Assembly: GCF_040954835.1 (NCBI RefSeq)
Contig: NC_090699.1
Location: 17,539,817 to 17,603,816 of the forward strand
Source of the DNA: Lepisosteus oculatus
Taxonomy: Eukaryota; Chordata; Actinopteri; Semionotiformes; Lepisosteidae
DNA: 64,000 nucleotides
Reading direction: 5' to 3'
Shown here: positions 51,601-61,740 of the stretch, piece by piece
Layout of the letters: each line of letters opens with the position of its first letter
Position numbering within the stretch: position 1 is the first letter of the stretch
Program-made: the position numbers and the translations under genes
The notes under the pieces: model-generated
Database searches by the model: none
Told to the model about the DNA's origin: nothing
What the model saw: the letters and a program-made list of their open reading frames with translations, nothing else

Positions 51601-54600
51601 CCACCGCAGAGTGAATGAAGCCAAGGGCTTGTAAAATCACAGACCCAGTGGAAAGAGTATTTCAGACAGAAAATCTACTCTAGTAACCACACAGTCTGAC
51701 ACATATTATAGGATTTATTTCCACTGTGCGGGAGATTCTTGTTTCTCTGTTCTTAACCATTTACATAGTCCTGAACTAGACACTCTGATTGCTGGCCCTT
51801 AATCCATATTGGTTGGGTCTGGGCTGTGAAGTAAGAAACAGAAGCATTCCTCTGCTCTGTGCGCAAAAAACCCTTATCTACTGTTATCTGGCAAGAAGCT
51901 TTTTATCTCAAGCCACTCTGTACACCAGAATGTACCAGCACACCAGAGCTGCATGCTCTGTAAAGCCTCACTCGTAAACTGCTGTGAAATTTTCACTAAG
52001 CATTAACGACGCTAGTCAGTTCTGCAGAAAACAGGGCTCCAGTTTTTCCCAGACCCCTGCACTGACTCTCGTCACACTCCTCTCCTCTCTTTCTCTCTCA
52101 CACACAATATTTTCTGCCACCTTGGGTTGTGTGAGGTAAACATTCGGATAGAGAAGCAGTTTTGCTTCAGAATCTTTACGCAAATGTTGAATCGTGTAGC
52201 ACCTTCTGTGCCAGCGGATTTTGGTGGTTTAAACTGAGGTCAGTATTGACCTGGGCAATAACACAGCCTCCCTTCAGTGACCACCAGAGAACCTTTGCTG
52301 ACTCTGTCACTTCAGCTCAGCATCCTTTTCCTCTTGCCTTTTTGACCCTTGTGTTTAGCTCACCAACACAGAGCCTAATCACTTAGGTCTTGCTCTCCAG
52401 AGGAATTCCCATGAGTCACTCTGGGCTTAAATATGTAGGTTTGCGATTTAGAGGATTCAGAAAATCACAGGGACTGAAACCCTCAGAAAGATCTCTTAAT
52501 TTTAAGGTATTTTAAGTGCATTTAGCACACATCTGAAATCAGTCCCATTTAATCCAGTATGATTTGTACATCTACCTATCAGCATCTGTAACAACCTCGC
52601 TGATGAAACTGACGTTCTAAACGTAACCTTTATTTTTGTGCTTCCTTGACTTTCTTTTTGTTTTGTCAAAAATATTTTGTAATGTGGTGGAACAGTTGCG
52701 GATTCACCCATTTAAAGCGTCAGTGTCCCCCCACTAGTTATAAAGTTGTTTTTAAAGTATTGTGCAATCAGGGCCCACTTCACTGCAGTTTTTCTGTTTC
52801 CATGTGTGTTTTATTTTCGCTCTTGACATGTAGGTCAGGTCAAATAAAGTTCTACCCTGTAATCCCTTATGCTGCCCGGGAAAAGGCTGTCTTTCCCCAA
52901 GAAGGCAGAGGCCGATATTCAAGTAAGAGTCCTCTTGCAGCTTTCACAGAGAGCTCCCAGCAAGCATTTCAGCTCAGATTCCACGACTCCATCCATCATT
53001 GCTTTTATGTTGATTGCCATGTAAGAAAACGATATTTTCACACCAAATTATTGGTTCTATTAAAAAAGAAGTTTCTGGAATTTTACCGTGCACATGAGAA
53101 AGATATATCCTTGTCCTCTCCAGAGCTGTTTCTTTAACCATAAGCTTGTCTATGTCATCATGTAACACTATCTCTTCATAAAAAAAAATTGCAGAACACT
53201 AACTCTGCTTTCTGTCTGGGTTATAGGATATGTACAGGTGCCAAAAGTATATTCTTACACAAATGAAGCTTCAGAACAGAGAAGACTGGACTGGACATGT
53301 TCCCAGACAGACAGGTAAGAGTCAGACGTCAAGCCTGAGCCCAGAAAACACGCCAAAGGTTAAATGATCATACAGTGAAAGTGACATTCATACGTCGATA
53401 TCATATTGTTTCAACAGATTAGAATGTCCTTTATATGAATAAAAACAAATCCAGTACTGTACATGATTATTTATTTGGTGTTTTGTGTGATGATCAGATA
53501 TGGCACCGTTTCAAAGAGGTATTCAAATTACAAAACCATTGTGATGGTGTGTTCTTTGAGTACAAGGAGCCATTTTTAGCATATACCGTGTCAGTACCCA
53601 TGGATTGAAAGGCTGTGTCCAACTGAAATCTCTCTTAGGCCTAAACAGAAACCGAGTTCTCATGTGGACCCTGCATTCCTGCTCCTGATGGAAGAGAAGG
53701 AACAAGCCCTGCTTGCTCTGCAGGAGACCATGGAGGTGGGTGATAATGATTGGAAAAAGCACCCAAAGTGTCTTGCTGTTATATTACACATATACTACAA
53801 TGTCTACTTATCCTTTAAGTTACATCCTTGTTTAATAAGTTTCACACAGGAAGAGGGATTTTGAAATCTTGCGCAGAAACAGAGCCTGTACTTTTTTTTT
53901 TTTACAAGAGGATGGTCTATGCAACATGTTCTTCATCACAGTGATCATTGTACGATTTTCAAAATAATTTCGACACTGCTGACGCACTGCAATTATCGAA
54001 TGTCGTCAAATATCAAGGGGAAAGGAGAACACGATGACATCCCCCCCGGTTTAAAAAAAAAACAAAACGTGCATGCCCGTTTGGTATTTTACTGTGCCCA
54101 GATCAACACTGGGCGTGCAGAAGAGTTAGAACACAAAACCATTTTATGGAGGCAGGTGCACCAGGATATTACACTGGGGACCCAGCAATCCCTCTTGCTG
54201 TATCAGCCCCATGAAATAAACGAGAGTTGATTCAAGTGTACTGTTAGTAACTCAGTATGATTCGTTTGGATGTGGGATACAAGTGAGAGCAAAAAGAGTG
54301 CTGTCCTCAACATGCACTTTAATGAAAGTGTGCATCAAGCCCACCTGCTGCCCACTGATGTAAACCAGGCAGTGCTCACTTGTCACCGTCAAGCACCAGG
54401 GATCTCTGCCTGCTCATCTGCAGGTGGCGGTGACGCGTCCCAATGAAAGTGGCCTGAGGAAAGAGATTTCCTTTCGCACAGCTGCGGCAGGAAGTGAGAG
54501 GATGACATGTGTTGGCAGCGCCGTGTTGGCAGAGAGAGAGGACAGAGGAGCTGGCTGAGCAGACGACGAGCTATCGTCACAGCACTTGGAAGTTTTCTAC

Positions 54601-54817
54601 TTTCATACACACCGTCGGGCAAATAACCCTCAACTCGAAATAGATGCCGTTAAGTGAATTGTCGGGACTGGCTGATGTTGTAATGGCTCATTTTTCTTTG
54701 CAGATCTTGCAGATGAAAGTAAACAGACTGGAACACCTTGTGCACCTGAAAGACCTGCGAATTGATGATTTAACAAGGCAGCTGGAGAGATACAAGTCAA
54801 GAGCTCACATGAAATGA
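45630..54817 (+). CDS. spef1-like: SPEF1/CLAMP-like calponin-homology protein
   Basis: Nine exons: 45630-45738, 47251-47362, 48076-48241, 48497-48539, 49788-49862, 52839-52922, 53227-53314, 53639-53735, 54704-54817; 888 nt, 295 residues, in phase throughout. The N-terminus (about 7-115) is a CH domain of SPEF1 type: DLYAWIDQIPLSRPKR, ARDFSDGVMAAEVVNHFFPR, QQKLSNWGTLNR. The C-terminus (about 235-290) is a predicted coiled coil with EEKEQALLALQETMEILQ and EHLVHLKDLRIDDLTRQLER, also SPEF1-like. The centre (about 130-230) is basic, low in recognisable motifs and makes the protein longer than human SPEF1 (about 236). SPEF1 binds and bundles microtubules in ciliary central pairs and planar-polarised epithelia. 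Exons 1-3, 8 and 9 are secure; exons 4-7 rest on splice sites and phase. Intron 2 probably has a GC donor. Human SPEF1 is on another chromosome, so this may be a separate paralog rather than the ortholog. Confidence 0.85.
45960..46620 (+). repeat. 65-bp minisatellite
   Basis: In intron 1 of the SPEF1-like gene. Units start with RATTTAGGG at 46021, 46086, 46151, 46216 and 46281, exactly 65 bp apart, each with GACTTGTAAGACTGAC and GGACTAGTGCTGTCTAGG-like words. Degenerate units extend on both sides, with GTGACCTGTAAG / GTGACCTGTCAG words at about 63-70 bp spacing to about 46500, so perhaps nine to ten units in all. The inner units are nearly identical, so they homogenised recently. Confidence 0.9.
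46784..46880 (+). mobile_element. tRNA-derived SINE, 3' end fragment
   Basis: Only the tail of the 21216 family: TTGCTTGCCAGGATAGGCTC, then AGAAAATGGAAGGATGGATG. A strongly 5'-truncated insertion in intron 1 of the SPEF1-like gene. Confidence 0.7.
50130..50860 (-). mobile_element. L2-type LINE reverse-transcriptase remnant
   Basis: In intron 5 of the SPEF1-like gene. The minus-strand frame at 50198-50521 contains GVPEDFVLGYLFYIYML, a decayed form of the VPQGSVLGPLLF..YML motif of Jockey/CR1/L2-clade reverse transcriptases, and later TEENFLKINCNKTEVIF, matching the NFLKLN..KTEV motif. The DNA from about 50540 to 50860 resembles the region just upstream in the same domain, but with breaks. The YADD catalytic box is not intact. 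This is an inactive fossil. Confidence 0.75.
51328..51560 (+). mobile_element. tRNA-derived SINE, diverged copy
   Basis: A diverged member of the 21216 family in intron 5 of the SPEF1-like gene: GGTGGTGTGGTGGTGCAGTG, GTGTGGAGTTTGTATCTTG, GTTTCCTCCCACTGTCC and GTGAATGTGTGTGTGTCTG. The GGATAGGCTC tail is absent. Confidence 0.75.
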
Positions 54818-55470
54818 AGTTACTTCTCTTACTAGCAGGAGAAGTAGAGGAAGTCAAAAAAAGTTCTATGCGATTCTTCGTATATCCAAGGTAGACTGGT
54901 GAAGGATAGTTGAGAATCGAGGACCCCTGTACCCTTCCCAAAATATAAATTTCCATAGGTAATAGAGCTGGAGGTCAAAATACTTTAATTCAGTTTGTTC
55001 AGTGGTGAAGACGAGAACAAAACAGAGATCGGAAACGGATGAGGGATCAAGCAGCAAAACAAACTGTAGGAAATGAATGTCCTTCTCTTATGTGGTACTG
55101 TATGTCATGTCACAAAAGTTATAAATAGAATCCAGACACTAAATACATAGAGTGTTGTATTGTATCACATTGCTGGAGTTAATTGTCACTGATGGATTTC
55201 TATTTATTTTTGTTATTTTTGAGAAATTGTGAAACATCAGTTAGAAGCACCGTTGTCTGTATTGCCTGTTTTTTAATTAGGCCAAGAAAACCCTATGAAA
55301 TATATTTGAACTATTCTATAAATGTATTATTAATTATTGTGTCCACTGATTTGGAGACAGGTTAAGCTCCGTGTGGAGAAGAAAAGCTGTAAAACCCAAT
55401 CCCTGAGAATGAACACAGTATGATGGTTTCTAAAACCCAGCAATAAATTGGTGAACCCTGCAAGGCTCGT
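54818..55470 (+). other. SPEF1-like gene 3' UTR
   Basis: AT-rich sequence after the stop to an AATAAA at 55442-55447, the first clear polyadenylation signal. No other gene signal is seen in it. Confidence 0.5.
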
Positions 55471-55579
55471 CTGTTTACGACTGTATAGTTTCTTAAATGT
55501 ATGAGTGTAGTTCCACAGAAAATGCTTCTTTCTACATCAATGAGTTATACCTTATTTCAAATACTGCGAATCAATTTGG

Positions 55580-55700
55580 CCAGAACACCACGGTTAACAC
55601 CCTTACTCCTTTCGAGAAACGCCCTGGGATTTTTAATTACCATCAGGAGTTAAGACCTTGATTTTATATCTCATCCAAAGGACAGTGCCTTTTTACAGTA
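55580..55700 (-). mobile_element. 5S-rRNA-derived SINE, truncated inverted copy
   Basis: The plus strand carries TAACACCCTTACTCC, GAAACGCCCTGGGATTTTTA and ATCTCATCCAAAGGACAG, which is the reverse complement, in order, of the body of the element at 19370-19850. The 5S-like head is missing. Confidence 0.75.
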
Positions 55701-58700
55701 TGGCGTCCACATCACGTTCTTTAGACATTCTCATCGGCACTGTATTTGATGAATTCCAATTCTGCATCACACGGTATATAGAATTTGAGGCTTGTTTCAA
55801 CCTGATCCAGGAAAAAAAAAATAGCTGCCAGATCTCAGTAATTATGTCAGTCCTTTTATTTTATATGATTAATGGCCAAAACCTTACCCATGAACTCATT
55901 GTGCAATCTAAATTTTTGTAAATGCTTTTTGAACTGGTGCAGAACAGTAACCTGAAGATTTTAAAATCTATTTAGTATCAGTATCTTATATTGGATAATT
56001 AAATGTAATGAACTGTTGCGGAAATTGGAGGTTGACTTAAAAGAATCATAAATATCTTCATTATGAAGTGCAGTTTTTGATGTGATGCATTACCTTATGC
56101 CTTCTGAGGTGGCAGTGATGGATTGGTGTTGCCACACTGCTGTTAGGACAGGAAGTTGTGCTCAGTATGGTTGTTTTCACTCTCCATTGCAACACAGATA
56201 TCACAAGGTGTCTTAACAAACAGCAACACAGAGACATGATACCATTACAGAAGAAAAACAAACCTGCTTTTTCAAAATCCCATGAGATAGCAATAGGTTA
56301 TATATCAAGCTGAAGATAAAGGAAACTTTGACTGTGAAAGAGCTGTATATGATGTCTTAAATACCCTTAGAATTCTTGGAGGGGTCCACTTCCAGACAGG
56401 TTGTGTCACCTGATTTTGTCAAGACCACAATCTGGACAGTGTATCGTTACCCTGCCACAGAAGCAGTACTTGATTCCTTTCTGCCTTCCTCATCTGAATG
56501 CCATTCTGACTTCTCTTGCTCTTTGTGTTGTACACTGAGGAAAGACAACTAGCTAAAAGAAACTGTCCCTCGGGTGCCCTGTGAGCTGACCAGCACCCAA
56601 CATGTTCCTCAAGTCCTGGTGAAACCTGTGACCACAGTCCTTTCTGCATGCAGAGAACACTGTACTGTCAGCACCTGCAGTCTCATCACCCTGAACACTA
56701 CAGTCCAGTCCATTCATTTCTACTGGTCTAGTGCAAGCTTCCAAATGGATGAATTCCAATATCTTGCTCCAACTTATTTTTTGTTCTTCATTCACTCTTA
56801 ATTTATACTGTCTGCTCCAGCCGCCTCTCAGCAGACAGGGCTGTGGCTAGATAGCCCTCCAGCCTGTTATTATTAAGCTTATTTCATGAGTTCTGCTGTG
56901 CCCAGGGGACTGTGTTGAGTTAAAGGTTCTGAGATCCTTTTTTCCCTCAGCCAGACTGGGTAGCCCACATTTGTGCTACTAACTTTACACTTCCTCAATA
57001 GTTGCAGAAGCCAGTTTCAGGAAAGTTTAATGCTCGGCTGGATAATTCCACGATGATCCAACCTTTCATTATTAGAGGAACCCTAAACTGCTCTAGATCA
57101 AACCCCAGCTTACTTAGCTACTTACAGTACTTTTAGGTTGATGGGTTTTTGAAAAGTACAACAAATTTAGTTGTCAGAAGCAATGTTGGACAGAGCATCT
57201 GATTTTATGTAGAATTGTAGCATTATGATTATATTGTGATTAAAAACAGCTAGTGGATCTGTCAGATTTATACACATACATATTTTCAAATACTGTAATC
57301 TTTATTTATGTCTAGAGTTCGGTGAGGTATTAGTGCTTCATGCAGCTTGAAGCTTGTGGCTGTGTTTTGTAATAGCTGTATTGGCTAGAAAATCCTTTGA
57401 GATGTAAGAAATATATGACCTTAAATACCCCTGGAGCTTAACAATCCCTTTCTTCTTCTTCTTCCTCGCGTGTATTCTGTTGAGACACCAGTTCAGACAC
57501 TCAAATTGAAAACAAGTGTGGATGTCTGTCCTTGCCTCGTCTTTGTTAGACCTGTGTTTACTTTGAAGGGCTCCAGTTGGATCTCTTATGTTTGCGTCTC
57601 ATTTTTTTTTTGAAGGACCTTTGCTTGCAAAGAATGGAGTTCTGTTTTTCAAAGTTACCAACAGTGCATTTTTAATATCTTACCCATTCCCTTCTCAGAC
57701 CGCAGAGTTTAACAAGGAGGGGGGGAGGGGATTTTTTTTCAACAGTTGCTGTAATTTAGTTTTGTACCTCAGCTCCATGAACTGCATTCCCGCTGACCAC
57801 AAGGCAGAGTGTCTGTGACTCATCGGCCTCCTCAGAGCTCTCTTCCTTGAGCGCTACAGACCTCTGAGGAATGTCTTTATCAGAGTGCTGGACTCCTGCA
57901 TAGCTGCTCCCTCTGATTCACCCTGATTCAGGGCATAATACTGACTGAAAAAGCCCCAGGGTCTCATGCAGCAGAGCAGTTTCACATGAGCTCACTATTC
58001 CCCCTGCTAAAGCATGAAATTCATTTTCACTTTTAAAGGCCTGTGACTGGATCCATAAAACTCCTTGTGCATTTAATCTTAAGTGCTTCAAGCACTGGAT
58101 ATTTACCCACAATGCTTGATCAACGGCAGGATCCGTCAAGTCCTGTGTACCCTATGGAAAGGACCCTGTGCAACTGGTCTGCTCAGCATAAACTGCAGTT
58201 TTTGTAAAGAAGAAAGTTTGAACATATTTAAATTGTCAGGGTCTCATTCTGATGAATGTACTGTAGCTATGCAATCAGGTTGTGAAATGGAGTTTCCTCT
58301 GGTGTTTGTTTTACTTGCTGGGGTGGTATCAGGGAATTTGGCACTTCGGGAAATGCTCCGAAATGCAGGGGAAGCTGACTGTTAAGAGTTAAAACATGTT
58401 TCGTATTCTACAACCTCTGGAGCACTGGTCTGGAAAGGATCAGTGCTGGGGGACCGGTGCCCTTCCTGCCAGCCTGACTGCACAGGGTCAGAGGTCAGAG
58501 GTCACGCAGTCAAAGGGTCAGGGTCGTTTCCATTTATCCCTCTGTTCATGGATTTCAGTTGCAACACTGAAAAAACACAACCTTAATTAACCAGATTTAA
58601 AAATTACTTACTTTCAATTGCATGTAATTATAATAAATTGTTTAACAACTTACAAGCCATGAGGAATTATGTAAAAACATCTGAAAGTCTTAACTAAGTT

Positions 58701-61519
58701 CAGTCATGTTTACTGTGTTTTCTAATTTGTTTATCCAGCTGAATTTCATCTGTTTTCATTCATTTCTGAACGAATAATGAGGAAGGTGGACACCCAATGC
58801 CTGTAATTAAGAACTGTTCTTTCTCCCCCAGAGACCTGTGAAGCAAGATTTCATTATAAGAAGGAAAAAAAATATGAACTGTCTGTTCTCTGCATTTCAC
58901 AGCCATTATCTCATCGCCCCCCCGCTCTCCCCCAGGTGAATGATATGTGAATTCTATGGGATGAAACACGGACACATAAATGCAAGGGACTGAAATAAGT
59001 AATGGTTCAATAAGGAAATCTAAAGAGGCAGTAGCAAGAAAGTGATTTCATAAACAGCTTAGGATAGGAAAATTAACAATCTGATACACAATGTAGATTA
59101 AAAGAGTCAAGATCATGAGGAAAAACGAAATGAACTGAAATCAGAGCAAAAGTGCAGCGTGACTGTGGTCGCTCAGTGGTGCTTTAGTAAGACAGCACCT
59201 CGGAGGAGAAGGAAAGAATTTCAGCAATGTCTGCATTAAATTGGCACTTTGGGGTAAACTGCTCCCTGCAGTACTTCTTAAATTCTTTTCGGTTTCCAAT
59301 AAAGGGATATATTTTCGATCTTCATGCGGATGACGAATAGGTATGTGCTGCCCAAGCTTGATTACAGGAGCTTGATTTCTTCATGACTCACTCAATAAAT
59401 GATAATGACAGCGTGGTAACAAAAAAGAAATGAAACAAACACCCTCAAGACTTACACAGCCAGTCCAGCTCCCTACATTTAAATGTCACACCTCCATGTT
59501 CACAGAGCAGAAAGAATCAGGGCAGTGACTACACAAAGGCCGGTAAGCACGTATTCCTTACGCACTGCTTTATTCTCATTTAAAACACCATCCCGATCGT
59601 GGCCATTTAACAAATGAAGATGATGTTTTTAGGATTACACAGCCCCAAGTCATCGGGTGACAGCACATGCGCTTCATTTCACATGTATTCTGGTGAACAG
59701 AAAGGGGAAACTTGGGCATCATTTCCCAACCTTTTCTTTAAAAAAAAACACATTTCTAAGCTCTTAAAATCTACAGTTCCCCACTGTGAGTAATACAGAG
59801 TGGAGACCTCTCTGGCACTATCACCTCATCCATTCACGCTCAAAGTATGCGCTATGAGCTATGAAAGTCAATGAATGATTAGATTTCAAAGTGCAAGGCA
59901 AGTAACAGCTCAGCACCAAGAGTGGGTTACTTATCTGGCCTGGATGAGAGCCCCTTTGTTTAGACAGGCCGCCATTTGCTCTTGAAGATACCTGTGCTGA
60001 AAGTCGCTGGATTAGACACCAAAAGGGACAGGGCAGTGGGAGTAGCTGCTGCCCCTCTCAAACATTCCCCAGGCTTCACCTTTCAAACCATGGAGTTACT
60101 TCTGCATTTCGCTCATATTACACAGACAGTGCCGCCTGCCGCGTGCAACTGTACAACTCCTTTCCCTGCTCTAGCGCCTTTCCGTTTGTCTCTCCTCCCC
60201 CTGATCTGCTGTGCAGTGGGGCTGCTGTGGCTCCACCTGATTGTTGCTGCACTTCAGTGAGGGGATGGCAGTGGAGCCCTACTGTAGATGTAAAATGCTT
60301 TGTGATCCAAAGGGATGAAAAGTACCAAATCAATGCATTTATTATTACTCCTAATAACAGATGCTTAGAAAGAACCAGTCTATTGTAGCTTAAGCAATCT
60401 GTATATTTCTAAGTAATTTACATGCAAGGAAATCCCCACCAAGCTGAGTGAGCACTGTGGGGTTGTGATAACAGGCCCTCCTGGGACATGCAGGCCTGTG
60501 TTTGACCGGGGTTTGAGACTGGCCCCCTGCTCTACTGCTGTCTCCCTGGGGCAGGACCCCCGCGGGCCAACCAGAACTTCGGAGACCCCAAGTCCTCCAG
60601 GAGCCGCCTTTCCCACCCACAGAGAGCAGAACGTGCTTTCCTAACCAGGCAGGGAAGCCGCCACTCAGCCACGTGTTACTTGCAAGCACTAGAGCAATTA
60701 TTCAAACAATTAGACGGGCTTTGTTTTCCTATGGAGGAGGTGCAACGACTCAAAGTGGGGCGATTCACACTTTGACGAACAGCTGGAAGACTCCATGCTG
60801 ATTAACCACCACTCTGGGAAGAAATGCAAAGAAACCAGTTCACCTGGCAGAAGTGTGGAAACAGCTCTCCTCCCATAATCATGTTGCTTGAGGTTTATTT
60901 CTTGGTTCCAATCAAACAAGAGCGCAATTAAATAATCATTTTCTGGGGATTGCTGAATGGACAAAAGGAAAGCAACGCAAAGGTCTACTCCATCTCGCTC
61001 AGTTTTGTAACCCCTCACAGTGCACTGAATCCGAGCAATGGAATATTTGTTCCACGCCACTGTCTCGATGTTCGGCACACAGACTGCAAGATTCAAGGGC
61101 GAGGTTTCAGATCCGCCCGCGCACGCCTGAGTAGACAAGTTCACCGATCAAAGGTAAGTGCTCAGGGTGCACTTACTGGAGTTTAAGTGAGAGTTTGTCA
61201 GAAGAACAATCACCGTCTCTCGGGTAACACCACTGCCTGACGGCCACCCTTCTAACATCTCCAACCCTGCCGCCAACACAGCGACCCTCTGCTTCATCTG
61301 GGAGATTTAAATTAAAGTTTAAACCCCCACAGGGTGCTTGGCTCCCCCAGGAGCCCAACAGAGCAGGATTCCTCTGCTGGCTGCGGGATTTAAACTGGCA
61401 ACCTTCCAGCCACAGGCGCAGATCCTTAGCCACAGTGCCACTGCTCTACCCGGCCCCAAATATTATGTATTTGCCTTATAATTTGCACTATCTGCACTTT
61501 GCACTATGTGTATCCTGTC
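55701..61519. other. Intergenic region without supportable genes
   Basis: No open frame here has a recognisable domain, and none could be spliced into a credible product. A SINE-type tail (GTAAAATGCTTTGTGATCC with ATTATTATTA) lies at 60275-60358, and a tRNA-SINE head lies at 61330-61455. The rest is unassigned; it may hold regulatory DNA or exons too diverged to recognise. Confidence 0.5.
61330..61455 (-). mobile_element. tRNA-derived SINE head, inverted
   Basis: Contains GCCCAACAGAGCAGGATTCC, GGGATTTAAACTGGCAACC and TTCCAGCCACAGGCGCAG, the inverted head of the SINE family at 37975-38255. The B box reads GGTTTAAATCC-like on the minus strand. The tail is missing. Confidence 0.75.
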
Positions 61520-61740
61520 TACAATGAATCCCCTATGAATTGGCTACATTACTCTGTTCTCATCCCCACCGATAGCTGATGTGTGGTGAGCGTTCTGGCG
61601 CACTATGGCTGCCGTCGCATCATCCAGGTGGATGCTGCACATTGGTGGTGGTGGAGGGGAGACCCCATTACCTGTAAAGTGCTTTGAGTGGAGTGACCAG
61701 AAAAAGCGCTATATAAGTGTAAGCAATTATTATTATTACA
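61520..61740 (+). mobile_element. SINE with (ATT)n tail
   Basis: Contains CACCGATAGCTGATGTGTGG, CGTCGCATCATCCAGGTGG, ACCTGTAAAGTGCTTTGAG and AAAGCGCTATATAAGTG, then an ATT-rich tail. It is the sense-orientation relative of 34709-34945. Confidence 0.8.

Noticed and set aside
53138-53226. Longer reading of the SPEF1-like exon 6 frame past 52922 into SKSPLAAFTESSQQ
   Set aside because: A strong donor (TCAA|GTAAGAG) at 52922 joins in phase to the exon at 53227, and the frame ends without resemblance to SPEF1 if read on.
55658-55921. 87-codon plus-strand open frame
   Set aside because: It begins within the inverted 5S-SINE remnant and then runs into unrelated AT-rich DNA.
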